From Mytilus galloprovincialis (Eukaryota > Mollusca > Bivalvia > Mytilida > Mytilidae): a stretch of DNA of 64,000 nt. The position numbers were made by a program, and so were the translations under genes. Within the stretch, counting starts at the first letter, position 1. Every line of letters begins with the position of its first letter. This document shows, piece after piece, positions 36,501 to 46,209 of the stretch. The notes below the pieces were generated by a model that had not been told where the DNA came from, did no database searches, and worked only from the letters and a program-made list of their open reading frames with translations. The stretch lies in NCBI RefSeq assembly GCF_965363235.1, contig NC_134839.1, forward strand, positions 60,417,560 to 60,481,559, given 5' to 3'.

Positions 36501-39500
36501 GGTCATATTCTAAATTTTGATTTTGGCTTATTTTCATTTATTTTCAAATACCTTATGACATATCGACAAATAATTTTTCATAAATTGTTAGTTGCGACAT
36601 GTCCTTACTTGTATATTTTGATTGAAAGGGTGCGCAGACAATAAATGGGAGTTTTTACCCATCTTACATTTAGAATTACGCGTAAAGTGATATTACTAAT
36701 AAACCAAACATATTAAAGACCTTGGGTCTTTTGATTTAAGGTCCTTGGTTTGTGAACTTGAAATTGAGGTCAAGGTCATAGGTTGATATGACGTTCTAGA
36801 TTTTGACCTTTGCTTTAAATTCATATAAATACATCATAAAGCCATAGGAACTAACATTTTAAACTGATTTTTAATATTTCAATATCAAAATAGATCTTTA
36901 CTAGTGGAAAGACCTACAATTGTTCTCTGAACAATTGGTTTTTAATTTATTTTAAATCTTTTTTATTGTATTTATTTTCAGCTTTGTGATAAAGCTTTTA
37001 AGTCTAAACGATCCTTACAGCATCACCAACATACAGTGCATGGGATCAGTCTAGCTGTTTCCATGGTAGCAATTGATGCCAGTATCACAGCCAACAGAAA
37101 ACGTAAATCTGATGAATCAGTGGGATGCCATTCTTCCCCAGAGAGTGAAACTAAAAAGATCAAATCAGAAGTTCAGGACTTATACAGTTATCCATCTATG
37201 GTCTATTGTGGAGAACCTCAGGGATCTGTTTACATTTCGGACGCATCATGTAGCAGTACTGGTAGCTTTAAGATCAGCCCAACATCAACAAAACTGTGCT
37301 CAGAAGATGGCAACAACAGAACTTGTCAAGTATGTGGAAAGACCTGCAGTAAACCAAGTGATCTTAAAAGACATATGATGAGTCATACTGGAGAAAGACC
37401 ATTCAGATGTAATGTAAGTTTAAAGATTTAATCGTATGCATATTCATACCATCAGTTGAGACAATCAATGGATAAATTATATCGCTGCACATTTTGTACA
37501 TTGATATTAGAATGAAAAGAAATTATATATGTATATAATAGGTGGGTAATCTGTTTGGAATTAACAATAATGTAGATTTCTGCTAAATTTTGCTACTTTG
37601 CATTCTTCTATAAGCAAGTCAGATGACTAGATCTGCATGTGAATGTAACATTTTTGGTGGAAGAAGACTTCAAGTCTTCTGAAGGCCTATGGTGCCGACT
37701 TTAAAATCATTAAACCTCAGTATGCCGCATTCGTTTCTGTGTATTACAATTTCATAACAACTTCTGATTACTGACACCGATTTTTACACATGATTAAGCA
37801 TCTGAATCATTTAATTTGTAAATTAGGATTGAAAAACAATCACAATCGTAAATATGTACCCTTTTATTTATGTAAATTATTAGATTTCATCTCATCTACA
37901 TGAATGTTATTTGTTTACTTGTAACCGGATGTTTTTACTGTCGATATTTGTAGTATGCATGCGTGAATTTGGTATCGGGACAACTCACCTGTTTACATGT
38001 TCACCCTTGGTCTGTTCGTCCTAAGTTCTTTCGCCTGTAAAGTATGTTCGCCCTGTGTTCATTCTCTTTACTCTTATCAAGGACATTTTATAATATGTCC
38101 TTGAATTTTTTTTAAAATATTAATATTAATTGTATTGTTAAAAACTCTAAAACACGATTAAGTGAAAATCATCTGTTCCTTATTTTGTTCCCAAGGTAAG
38201 GCAATCGTGTTCAGCCAATCAAATTCTGTGTTTCTCATGATCAATTAATAAGCCAATCAAAATCTTTTTCTCTGAAGATTATTCTAACATGCTTGATTTT
38301 GAACTTGTGTTGTTTTCATCTAATTGTAAAATCGTGAACATGGCATGTGGATTTTCATCTGCAAGCAGGTTCTTACACAGCTTAAGGATAAAAGCATGGC
38401 TGATTGACAAAATTCAATGATGCAGTACTACCATAAAGATAATAAAACTAACTTATTGACATAATACTTGTTGTAACATATTTTATTTTTGCATTCAATT
38501 AAATCATTTAAAGGACAATGTACTATTCTTTTTTCACAAAGACCAACAAACAGGTTGGGAACATGCAGCTCATTTGAAGTGTTGTTCCCAACCTGTTAAA
38601 GGTTCATCTTTGTGCATAATTCAAAATTGAAAATTTCAACAAGCAATATTCTTACACAAGAAAATAAAACCCTGGTCTGCTAGCTACATGTTCATCTTTT
38701 CTATCGATTTAATAACTAGAATCATGCAAACAGACTTAAGAAAAAGGCATGTAAGTTCATCATACAAATATGACACTTTTTCTAGACAATCCAGATCGTG
38801 CAAAATACTTCGCTAAAAATTGTAACCTTTAAAATTGTTGTCATACACTAAAAAACCCTATGTGAACTTTTAAATGTTGGCGGGTATGTAACAAGTCTTA
38901 CTATTTTTATGCCCCATTTATGGGCGTTATGTTTTCTGGTCTGTCCTGCTTCAGGTTAAAGTTTATGCAGGCCCGTAGCCAGGAATTTCCAAGGGGGGGG
39001 GGGTTTATTTGGACCCACGAACTCTACTTTAACAGTGCCTATTTGTTTTCAAGGGGGGTTCGTCCGAACCCCTCGAACCCCCCTTGGCTATGGGTATGGT
39101 TTATGGTCAAGGTAGTTTTTGATGAAGTTGAAATCCAATCAACTTGAAACTTAGTTCACATTTGTTCCTTATGATATGATCTTTCTAATTTTACTGCCAA
39201 ATTAAAGATTTTACCTAATTTTCACAGTCCACTGAACATAGAAAGTGATTGTACGGATGGGAAATCCATATACTTATGACACATTCTTGTTTTAAGAAAA
39301 AAAAATATGTCATGACGATAAAGGAACAAAGCAGGCTGGGTTAGTGGGGCTGCTTTTATGGTAATTCAAGTTACCTTTTATTCACCTTCTTCCACCTCAG
39401 AGCTATCAGCTCTTTGATTATACTGGGGATTCATTATTATTTGTTGGATACTAATTTTCGTGGATTTCATTGGCACTGATGAACCACAAAATTTAGTATT

Positions 39501-42500
39501 CAACGAACTACAAATTTTCCAAAAGGTAAAATGCAGATCATGGCAAAACAAAAAAAATAAATATCCACGAACATGCAAGTTTTTCTTAATCCACGAAAAT
39601 TAGTACCCACGAAAATAAATGAATCCACATGTAACAATACCTGTCCAGAAAATGTCAGTTAGACAGAAAGCTTTTAATTTGAATTGATTTCAAGTCAATT
39701 TCTTTTGGAAAACGTTTTGACAGATATTTAATGTGAAACTCAACTAATTTTATACAGTAGACTACATGTACACCTAATGAGATATCGGTTAAACGAATAT
39801 ATCGGCTATTGTAATATTATTTCAAAACACCAAACCCTTCCCTATATGTTTAATGTTAATTTCATCGTGTAATCGAATATTGGATAAGAATATTCAGGTA
39901 AATTTAAAAAATACATTATGTATGGTATGATTACCAGTGATTTGACTTTTTTATTTGGTATCATTGGCTTTACATACCAACAAGCATGACAAGAGACTCA
40001 ATATATACATGTTCTTAATCTATTAAACATTGTTTAAATTGGAATCCGAACAAAATAAAAAAAATCAAACTGATAATAAGCATTTTGAGTAAGTGGTGGC
40101 ATTCAGTATATGGTTATTTATAAATAAATGTTTTTATATTTAAGTTAACTAAGATAATTCACTATTCTGAAGATACATATTCTCTTATCTCTAGATAAAC
40201 ATCATTGAAAACAGAAAGCAACTTGGGTATCAATGTTTGTATATCATATTTTTCAGATTTGTGGGAAAGCTTTTCGTGCTAAAAATAGTATGTTTTACCA
40301 CCAAAAATCATCACATGGCCTCAATATTGAACTAAGTCCCGGACTGCAGGAGCGTTTCATGAAATTAAAAAAGCAAAATCGTCTGAATACTTTGATGAGC
40401 CAGCCAAATGGATGTTCAATATCATATACGAACGAAGAACCTAAAGATATCCATATCCACAATGATCCACAGATGGCAAGTTCTCTACTGTTACAAAAAC
40501 TAGGACAAAAAGTCAGATGTGCTAACAATCAAGTGCTGTATAGTTATGATATCAATACACACGAGGAAGGGGAGGTGGAATTGGATGAAAACACCGGACT
40601 CTTCAAACAGTCAGGAAGCATCTTTAACAAACCACTAGTATCAGCAGGACATATAAAACCAGAACCTTTAAAACTGACCAATAGTATGGTGGGCATGCAA
40701 ATTGTACAGGAGTCACACAAAGTCAAGCGCCACATCTGTGTTAAAAATGAAACTGTTTTGGTGACCAGGTTAGATGGGGTGGATGTACTCACTGCAAAAG
40801 ATGTCTCTTTGTATAAATGTTACCTGTGTGGCAAGCTTTTTGATGATCTGCTGAAAATTCAGTGCCATCTATCGATGCATTTTCAAAGGGATCTAACTCT
40901 TTATCGTTGTCAGCTATGTGATGACACATTTTGGTTTAAGTATCGGGTCATAAATCATATCCGTAAAAATCACCCTAAAGAATCAAACCTGGCTTTAAAG
41001 AAAGCTGAAAAAGATTTGAGGGAAACATTAGATGATAAACCATCAGTAGATATCATTGAAATTGAAGTCACAGTAAAAGAGGAAAATGACAAGAAAAAGA
41101 AAGAGGATACATTGTCATTGATGGAAGGTGATGAAAAAGTGAAGGTTGATGAAATGGAAACTGAAAAAGATTCAAAGCAGAATGAAGAGATTGGGAAAAA
41201 CAAAGAGCCAATCAAAGATCCTGAAAAGGAGAAAAGAGAAGAGCAGCAAAATGACCAAATGGAAGAAACTACCTCAATCAAAATTGAAGAAAATCCAGTT
41301 GATGAAAAAGAAGGGGATGAAGACGTTGTATCTACCTCAGATAAAGATATTACCAAAGATGTCCCTGTTCCTGACCTCTATGACTTGTCCAATAAAGCTA
41401 TGAAGTATGATCCACTTGGAAAATTGTACAAAGGAATAAGATTTAAGAAGAAACCTAATGGATCTTTCATATGTTTACTTTGTAGGAAATCATTTTACAA
41501 GGAGTCGGCTTTACTGCAGCATATCAAAATTCACAATCAACAACACATCTGCTACTGTGAGCAATGTGGCGACGGCTTTATGGAGTATGGGAAATTAAGG
41601 TTGCACATCATGGGAGATCATAAGAAAAACGACGATGATGATGCTACAGCCCTGCCGTCAGCTACAGCAAAGAATACATTACTCTCTTCTTTGTTATCAA
41701 AAACCTCACAATGGCACAAACCTCCAACTCCGAGTATTCCAGTCCCCAATGATAAGATTTTTGAGAAAGCCAGAGAAATTCTGCAAAAAGAAGGAATACA
41801 GGAAGATGTAACAGTTGTGTTACCAAGTGAACCAGATGAAGAGAATTCTACTGAGACAAGGAAGGCTAACTTAGACAATATTCTATCAAACCAAGAATCT
41901 GAGATATTTGTACAGAAGAATTCTGATGAATCTGAAATCCAGATATCGCCAAAACGTCTTCTGATGTCCAAACTGCTATCAAAATCAAAAAGAAAATCAT
42001 CACAACCTATAAAATTGGAAAATACTGACCCCATGGATTGTGAAAATGTTGTGGTTACCAGATCTGACTCAGAGAGGGAGATATTTACTGTAAAACAAGA
42101 GCCTGTTGTAGATGAAAAAGAGTTGCTTCCCCCTCCAGTCTCCATTCCAGTTCCAATATCTACTTCTTCCTTTCCTGTCATCAACAGTGAACTGATGGCT
42201 GCCAAACTCAATAATCTAGCAATGTTGCATCCTGGGATACATCCTGTTGTTATGGCTAACACTCTTGCTACACTAGCGGCCCAAGGTGTACCAATCACTT
42301 CTCAGGGAATGCTGCTTGCCAGTGGAAATATTCTCTCTGGCATAACTCCTGGTCTCCCCATGGTAGCCCTTCCACCTCAAACCAGTAATGGGGTATTTGG
42401 CACATCGATTCCACAGATTCAACAACCAGTACAAAGTAATCCTACAATTAGTGTACCGATTTCCCTGACAATTCCAAAACAAGAAAGTGAGGACGCAGTA

Positions 42501-45294
42501 GTTATTAAAGAAGAACCTAAAAGTCCTATAGAAAATATTGATTCTAATTCTAATCATTCCTCTAATGTCTCAAATGATGAATTATCAGAATCAGATCGAG
42601 AAAAACTTGTTGGATGTCCAAGAGTTCAGTGGAATGATCCCGATAAAAGTGAGCCTTTGCTTGAAGGGAATCCCAGCAATTTACCATTAAGTTTACAACA
42701 AGGATGGGGATTGTCTTCAGATGGGAGAAAAGTCACATCATTATCAAGGACACATTCAAGGTCAGTTATTAATATATTCAAAAGGTCATCAAAATTCATT
42801 ATGTATAAATCTCGTGAGTCTTGTTATTTCATATTTGCAAAAATTTCATGCTCAATTGGAACTTTTTCTTGTTAATATAGTTCCAACTAATGAGTAAATG
42901 GAGTTTGTTTTAAAAAAATCTTTTGATGATACGGAGTGAAAACCTGCAATTGATTGAAACTGTTACTTTATTTTTGGTTTTGACAATATTCTCTTAGGCA
43001 GTATTCTCTTAGGCAGTTGAAGAGTTATGGTACTTTTTGAATTGACAGTGACACCAATATATGTTATAAAAACCTGATTTGCTGTAATTTAAACAGCCTC
43101 TAGTTAGTTGAGTTGAAATCTTCTCTAACTTCAGACTTTAAACATTTCATTTTAAACTAATTAGTACGTAAATAGTCAGTAAATATGGTCATCAAATTAA
43201 ACATTTCTACATTGTTTTGCAGATTGCCAGTAGTCAGTACTCCAGTAGACAGAGAAAAAATTTGTAAACCAACAGTGTTAGCAGATGGAAGGACTGTGTT
43301 CAGATGTCCTTTCTGTAATAAAGACTTCTTATCTTACTCGGACATCAATAGACATATGGACTTTCACGAGGGTAATTAATAATATTGCAGATATTAAGTC
43401 ATTAAAAATTTAGTATTTCCATTTTCATGTATTCTTTTTGTACATTTGTCTGTACGCTATATTAATGATGGCATTTTTTTAAATATTGATTTTTTTTTTT
43501 AATCCATATGTACATTGTAATGAATAAACACTAAACATTTACGTTTCTAAAGAAATCATAATTTTTGACATCTTTGAACAGTTTTTGTCATAACAACAGT
43601 TCTCTTTTCCAGACCATCACTAAAAACAAAACGAAGAGACTTAAAACTATGATTCAAAAAGAGGGATGAAAGATACCAAAGGGACAGTCAAACTCATAAA
43701 TCGAAAATAAACTGACAACGCCATGGCTAAAAATGAAAAAGACAAACAGACAAACAATAGTACACATGACACTCGTGCATTGTAGAGTTGTAAATAAATC
43801 CTTAAGGTGACATGTGATGCCATTTAACCACACCATTTCATAAAATAATACTATTAACACCTTTATTAATTAGTTCATTGTTGTCTACAGCTATAAAATG
43901 CACCTAGCTGATTATTGACTTTTCTGTTAAAATGCACCTAGCTGATTATTGACTTTTCTGTTAAAAGTCGTAATGAGTTCAAGGTGAATTCTGATTATTG
44001 TCTGATCAGGTAAAGTCTTGAGAAACCCCCATGAAAGTAAACAGGATAGATAAAATTGAATTGTTATATTTCTCTCGCCAAATTCTTTCGCCAAAAATGA
44101 ATTTTAATCGCCACAATTTTAATCTCAAGTGGAAATCCTTGATTATACAGCTATGATAAATATATCCACTTGCCAATTAATATTGCTACAGAGGTATTTG
44201 ATATAAAAATTTTACTTGTTAATCTTATTGCTTATGATATATATTACATATATTTATTAACTTTTTATAAATTATTATTTTCTATTTACAGACATCAGAC
44301 CATTCAAATGTAAATACTGTGAATATTATGCGAGGACCAACAGCCAACTTAAAGTACATATGATGAGGCATCAAGGTTGGTGTTAAAGTTCATCAAATAA
44401 AAAATCACAGAGCTTTTATCTTTCCATGTTTTTTTTTCTGTTTATGAAAATGATAGTCGTCTTGTTTTAAGGGGTTAACAAATTCAGTGAGGTATCAATA
44501 AGGGACCACTGCATCAACTTTGTCACAAAAACTAAAATTAATTGGTGGTAAATATGAATGTTGACATTGCAGCCAAAGGGAGATAATCAAAATAACTTTT
44601 TTTCTTTATATATTATAAAATGCATATTTATTAATGTTTTTTCATTAACAAGATTTGCTTGTAACGGCTGTAGATAAAATATACTGCTCCTATTTTTCAC
44701 ATGGCAGGAAAGTTCATTTAAATTCTAAAATCTTCCAACTTCGTACAGATGCTTGCCTCTGGCAAGCTTAGAAAAAATATGAGTTGAAGAACTGCTGCTT
44801 ATGCTAACTTTAATGAATAAGAGCAAGAAAACATTAAATTAGAAATTTTAAGTTGAAATGCTAAAGAAAATTAATTTAAAAAGTTTTAACAAAAAAAGAG
44901 GCCTTAATCTGTTTTAAAAACCAAAACACTTACCTACCGGTAATGTGGAAAAAATTATGTCAGCTACAGCCTACAACAGAATCACATTAATCTAGGAAAA
45001 TCTATTTATTTTTTTTTCACAGGTTTTCAATCTTTACATGCAAGTAAATTAATGTAAACACTTTTTTTAACAGGAATACGTGAATTCTGCTGTAAGCTAT
45101 GTAACTATAAAGGTGTTACTCAATCTGATCTGAATCGACACATGAAATCACAGATTCACTTACTGAAGGCCAAGCATGCATGTCCACATTGTGACGAAGG
45201 ATTTGTTACTCCACGCAACCTGGATCGTCACCTTGATGGCAACTGTATTGTCAAAATGCAAAAGCTTGAAACTGGGGAACTTATTTTAAAGTGA
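24510..45294 (+). CDS. C2H2 zinc-finger transcription factor, 12 fingers, N-terminal RRKQxxP motif (7 exons)
   Basis: Exons 24510-24558, 34527-34960, 36982-37413, 40257-42760, 43223-43371, 44292-44375 and 45074-45294 join without a stop or phase conflict into 1290 residues. The N-terminus MPKISRRKQSKPQH contains RRKQxxP (residues 6-12), the short motif by which FOG, SALL and BCL11 proteins bind the NuRD corepressor through RBBP4/7. Fingers start at about residues 132, 160, 276, 304, 493, 523, 711, 739, 1168, 1196, 1224 and 1254; the last is C2HC. Between them lie acidic and Lys/Glu-rich stretches and at least seven psi-K-x-E SUMO-type sites (e.g. VKQE, IKEE). This points to a nuclear DNA-binding repressor; target sites and orthologue are unknown to me. 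The ~10 kb first intron and later introns are full of transposons. Confidence 0.88.
25420..25535 (+). mobile_element. 3' tail of a LINE/SINE retroposon
   Basis: TTTATGCCCTTTATGGGCCC (a small hairpin), then GGGAAATAAAAATAATC and a TATTC microsatellite of three to four units. Non-LTR elements and their SINEs often end with a hairpin and a 5-bp repeat tail. Its 5' end is not defined. It lies in intron 1 of gene 2. Confidence 0.6.
25803..25925. mobile_element. Truncated hAT-type MITE
   Basis: GGCGGATTTGGGGG start, long G run, C runs, then GGGAAAAATTTGGTTGATCA and TAGGGAATCATTGAAGCATG shared with 3118-3276. The right end is missing or decayed. Confidence 0.6.
25987..26571. mobile_element. Family C Helentron-like element, interrupted by a piggyBac-like MITE
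   Basis: TTTATGCCCTACC, then GGGGCAATATGTTTTCTGGT, and later GTGGGGCATCC and a GGACACATTCTTGTTT end. It aligns with 38904-39293 apart from insertions in each copy. The 5' TGCCC motif has an inverted copy near the 3' end. A 298-bp piggyBac-like insertion sits at 26165-26462, and a PIF-like element starts at its 3' end. Confidence 0.7.
26165..26462. mobile_element. piggyBac-like MITE at a TTAA site
   Basis: It starts CCCTTTCCTCCAT and ends ATGGAGGAAAGGG, with TTAA on the left (26161-26164) and TTAT on the right. The sister family C copy at 39171-39200 lacks the insertion (GATCTTTCTAATTTTA). Inside the right end is a direct repeat of GGCGTCAAAA, GCGTCATTATGGAG. No ORF. Confidence 0.7.
26572..27771. 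mobile_element. PIF/Harbinger-like non-autonomous element, 1200 bp
   Basis: It starts GGCCAGACTTTTTATTTTAT, then CTGTTTAACGAG, and ends with the reverse form (CTCGTTAAACAG to GTCTGGCC), flanked by TTA on both sides (26569-26571 and 27772-27774). GGCC-type ends and a 3-bp TTA duplication are the PIF/Harbinger signature. The interior has long A and T runs and short ORFs only. It is inserted at the tail of family C (ACACATTCTTGTTT). Confidence 0.75.
27947..28671. mobile_element. Family A element, old copy without the tandem array
   Basis: AGTTCACCTTTTC, a loop, then GGCCAAGTGAACTTTT, CCATCACTTG at the 5' end; GGGCTGTTTAGAGCCTCTAG at the 3' end. Both termini match the family A ends but are decayed. 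The interior has no 166-bp unit and no ORF of note. Confidence 0.65.
28672..29165. other. Intronic spacer, no feature assigned
   Basis: Contains an 87-codon minus-strand ORF (28679-28942) with no recognised family. Otherwise AT-rich. Confidence 0.4.
29168..30650. mobile_element. hAT-like transposon remnant, second copy
   Basis: AAGGCCGTAACTACCATTGA at the left matches the start at 14499. 30076-30408 contains a transposase-like ORF, and 30545-30640 (CCTAGAATGCAGGATTTTGC) matches the 3' region at 17355-17400. The right terminus is not recognisable. It lies in intron 1 of gene 2. Confidence 0.5.
30091..30408 (+). pseudogene. hAT transposase C-terminal fragment
   Basis: The last ~50 residues (SGERLCCLVMLHVYRDKDVS, then RQNILKRFDETGHRK) resemble the C-terminal RLxxLxLLxIHRD-type strand and helix of hAT / THAP12-like transposases. 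The preceding ~55 residues are acidic and unassigned. Its partner segment at 14814-14895 supports a common origin. No catalytic DDE residues can be identified in what is left. It is not an exon of gene 2: it lacks a splice donor and ends in TGA. Confidence 0.45.
30660..31130. other. Intronic spacer, no feature assigned
   Basis: AT-rich; no ORF, inverted repeat or known terminus was noticed. Confidence 0.4.
31133..31534. repeat. ~40-bp tandem array, ten units, with a three-unit higher-order pattern
   Basis: GTTGCTCAGTATTCTCAT anchors fall at 31133, 31172, 31212, 31252, 31291, 31331, 31371, 31411, 31455 and 31495. Spacings run 39, 40, 40, then 39, 40, 40, and variants (TATATGGA versus TATATAGA; GATG versus GACG) repeat every 119 bp, so a trimer was duplicated. 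A frame is open through part of it by chance. Confidence 0.95.
31535..34107. other. Intronic spacer with a local duplicated segment
   Basis: 32862-32910 and 33665-33725 share AAAGACAAAA, CAAATGAAATGA, GAGA and a C run followed by TTTTTCC. Nothing else is assigned; no exon-like ORF with splice borders was found. Confidence 0.45.
34108..34240 (+). repeat. Dispersed repeat family Y
   Basis: Starts GAAGATGTGGTATGAGTGCC and continues AAAATGATACC-CTCAAT; homologous to 9312-9415. Confidence 0.6.
34527..34960 (+). CDS. Exon 2 of gene 2 (acidic region, finger 1, first half of finger 2)
   Basis: Acceptor CTGTAACAG, donor GTAAGT. 434 nt, entered at phase 1 and left at phase 0. It encodes a Glu/Asp-rich stretch, finger 1 (CDFCGAVKKSPSDLARHLLK then H), the TGEHPFKC linker and the first two residues of finger 2 (CD). 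The exon ends inside the CxxC knuckle. Confidence 0.92.
35529..35683. mobile_element. Foldback MITE, 155 bp
   Basis: Arms of ~59 bp (TAACTGTATTGCATTTGAAG, then GGACGTCCATC, AGTTTTACTGTCGCAAAT, and the reverse) surround ~37 bp. Few mismatches between arms. It lies in intron 2 of gene 2. Confidence 0.8.
36003..36942. mobile_element. Family B Helentron-like element
   Basis: The 5' end is a palindrome: AGGTCTTTCCAC, six bases, GTGGAAAGACCT. Near the 3' end is the single form GTGGAAAGACCTA, followed at once by a hairpin (CAATTGTTCTCTGAACAATTG) and a T-rich tail. The interior has an ATT microsatellite and diverged repeats (AAGGTCAAGGTCA; GATAAAGACATAGGGTC and TTAAAGACCTTGGGTC). No coding region. 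It lies in intron 2 of gene 2. Confidence 0.65.
36982..37413 (+). CDS. Exon 3 of gene 2 (rest of finger 2, finger 3, start of finger 4)
   Basis: 432 nt, exactly 144 codons, phase 0 on both sides. It opens with LCDKAFKSKRSLQHH (rest of finger 2), carries an IKSE SUMO-type site near residue 221, then finger 3 (CQVCGKTCSKPSDLKRHMMS then H), TGERPFRC and CN of finger 4. The exon borders cut the finger at the same position as in exon 2. Confidence 0.93.
37414..38903. other. Intron 3 spacer with small hairpins
   Basis: Holds AAGACTTCAAGTCTT (37667-37681), a TCAAGGACAT/ATGTCCTTGA hairpin (38078-38105) and an interrupted stem (CACAAAGA, ACAGGTTGGGAAC and reverses, 38535-38614). No gene. Confidence 0.5.
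38904..39293. mobile_element. Family C Helentron-like element, interrupted by a hAT-type MITE
   Basis: TTTTATGCCCCATTTATGGG then CGTTATGTTTTCTGGTCTG at the 5' end and TGACACATTCTTGTTTT at the 3' end match 25987-26571. A ~135-bp insertion at 38967-39101 splits it. Intron 3 of gene 2. Confidence 0.7.
38967..39101. mobile_element. hAT-type MITE inside family C
   Basis: CAGGCCCGTAGCCAGG start and CCTTGGCTATGGGTATG end are imperfect inverted repeats. GTTTATG lies directly before and after. Removing it restores the family C reading (AAAGTTTATGGTCAAGG). Confidence 0.7.
39422..39630. mobile_element. MITE with GTGGATTCATT-type ends, copy 1
   Basis: ACTGGGGATTCATTATTATT, then ACTAATTTTCGTGGATT at the left; the reverse AATCCACGAAAATTAGTACC then TGAATCCACAT at the right. 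Homologous to 51600-51805. Intron 3 of gene 2. Confidence 0.75.
40257..42760 (+). CDS. Exon 4 of gene 2 (rest of finger 4, fingers 5-8, regulatory region)
   Basis: 2504 nt, entered at phase 0 after TTTTTCAG and left at phase 2 before GTCAGT. It completes finger 4 (ICGKAFRAKNSMFYH) and holds finger pairs 5/6 (residues ~493-544) and 7/8 (~711-760), a long Lys/Glu-rich stretch (~567-680) and a proline/hydrophobic stretch (~930-1040). SUMO-type sites are IKPE, VKEE, IKIE, IKLE, VKQE and IKEE. The reading continues past the donor only into intron. Confidence 0.93.
43223..43371 (+). CDS. Exon 5 of gene 2 (finger 9)
   Basis: 149 nt. The split codon AG+A gives Arg. It encodes RLPVVSTPVDREKICKP and finger 9 (CPFCNKDFLSYSDINRHMDF then H). 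The donor is GTAATT. Confidence 0.9.
43640..43790. repeat. Dispersed repeat fragment in intron 5
   Basis: AAGAGGGATGAAAGATACCA followed by AAGGGACAGTCAAACTCATAAA and ACTGACAACGCCATGGC: a segment I recall as frequent in mussel DNA; non-coding. Confidence 0.45.
43896..43965. repeat. Exact 33-bp tandem duplication
   Basis: AAAATGCACCTAGCTGATTA followed by TTGACTTTTCTGTT occurs twice back to back in intron 5 of gene 2. Confidence 0.9.
44292..44375 (+). CDS. Exon 6 of gene 2 (finger 10)
   Basis: 84 nt between TATTTACAG and GTTGGT, phase 1 on both sides. It encodes DIRPFKCKYCEYYARTNSQL followed by KVHMMRHQ: a HExxRPF-type linker and finger 10. Confidence 0.9.
45074..45294 (+). CDS. Exon 7 of gene 2 (fingers 11-12, stop)
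   Basis: After TTTTTAACAG it encodes finger 11 (CKLCNYKGVTQSDLNRHMKS then QIH) and a final C2HC finger (CPHCDEGFVTPRNLDRHLDG then NC), then KLETGELILK and TGA. Confidence 0.9.
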
Positions 45295-46188
45295 CCTACA
45301 TTTAAGTTTTATTTTTAAAGTAGCATGCTTGGGGTAATTAAAAACAAGATAAAGTCCATTTGAATGTCTTTTTCTTAAGGATGTTTGATGGGGGATTTGC
45401 CTCCTGGATGAGAGAAATTTTCAGATAGATATTTTTAAAGAAAGGCCTCTTGAAAGGGGAGTGAGTTAACAAAATTAATGCAATTTAACAATGTTTAAAT
45501 AGACTGAGTTTAGACATGAACTTTTTAAAAAATTGTTTTAATGTGTGTTTGTGTACTTCAATCAAAGTATCATTGTTATTTTTAATGTTGGGTAAGATGA
45601 TGGTTATTTGTTAATATTTTTTCTTATTTTATATATGATGCTTTTGTGTTGCAGTTTTACCTCAGTTATTAAAATACATTCACTATTTCATTCTAAAATT
45701 GATCATTCCTTTTGTTTATGATTCCAGAATTATATATATATATATAGTTGGAAGTTTTATCTATCATTTAGTTTGTACATATTTATATTTTTATATTGGT
45801 TTATCTTTTCATATTTTATTACATATTTCTATCATTCCAAAAGATTTTCTGTACTAAGGAAGAAAACGATTGTTTTTTTCTGTTATGTTTAATGTGTTAC
45901 AATTTATTTTTTGTCAGATTTATTTTATATGATTCAGTTTTTAACTCCTGTATGCTTAATTGATGATTAGCTCAAACATATCTAAAGATGGTGTCTCATA
46001 TGGGAGAGCTCAATCATTGACACCTGTAAGCTATATAAGAGAATGATTGATAACTGTGTATATAAACTTCGAGGGGGTCCTCTTCCTATATACAAGGTGA
46101 TAGGACGTGCCGCTGGAATAGTTCACCTTTTCAAGCTTGAATTTATGTGAATAGGTAAGGAAAACTATCAGAAATATATGATAAGGTC

Positions 46189-46194
46189 AATAAA
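46189..46194 (+). promoter_or_regulatory. Candidate poly(A) signal of gene 2
   Basis: AATAAA followed by AATAACTTGGTCTGTC-type T/G-rich sequence, ~900 bases after the stop. The sequence between is AT-rich and non-coding, as expected of a 3' untranslated region. Confidence 0.45.
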
Positions 46195-46209
46195 GTTCCA
46201 ATAACTTGG

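Noticed and set aside
41618..42298. 226-codon minus-strand ORF
   Set aside because: Antisense shadow of the Ser/Glu-rich part of exon 4 of the zinc-finger gene.
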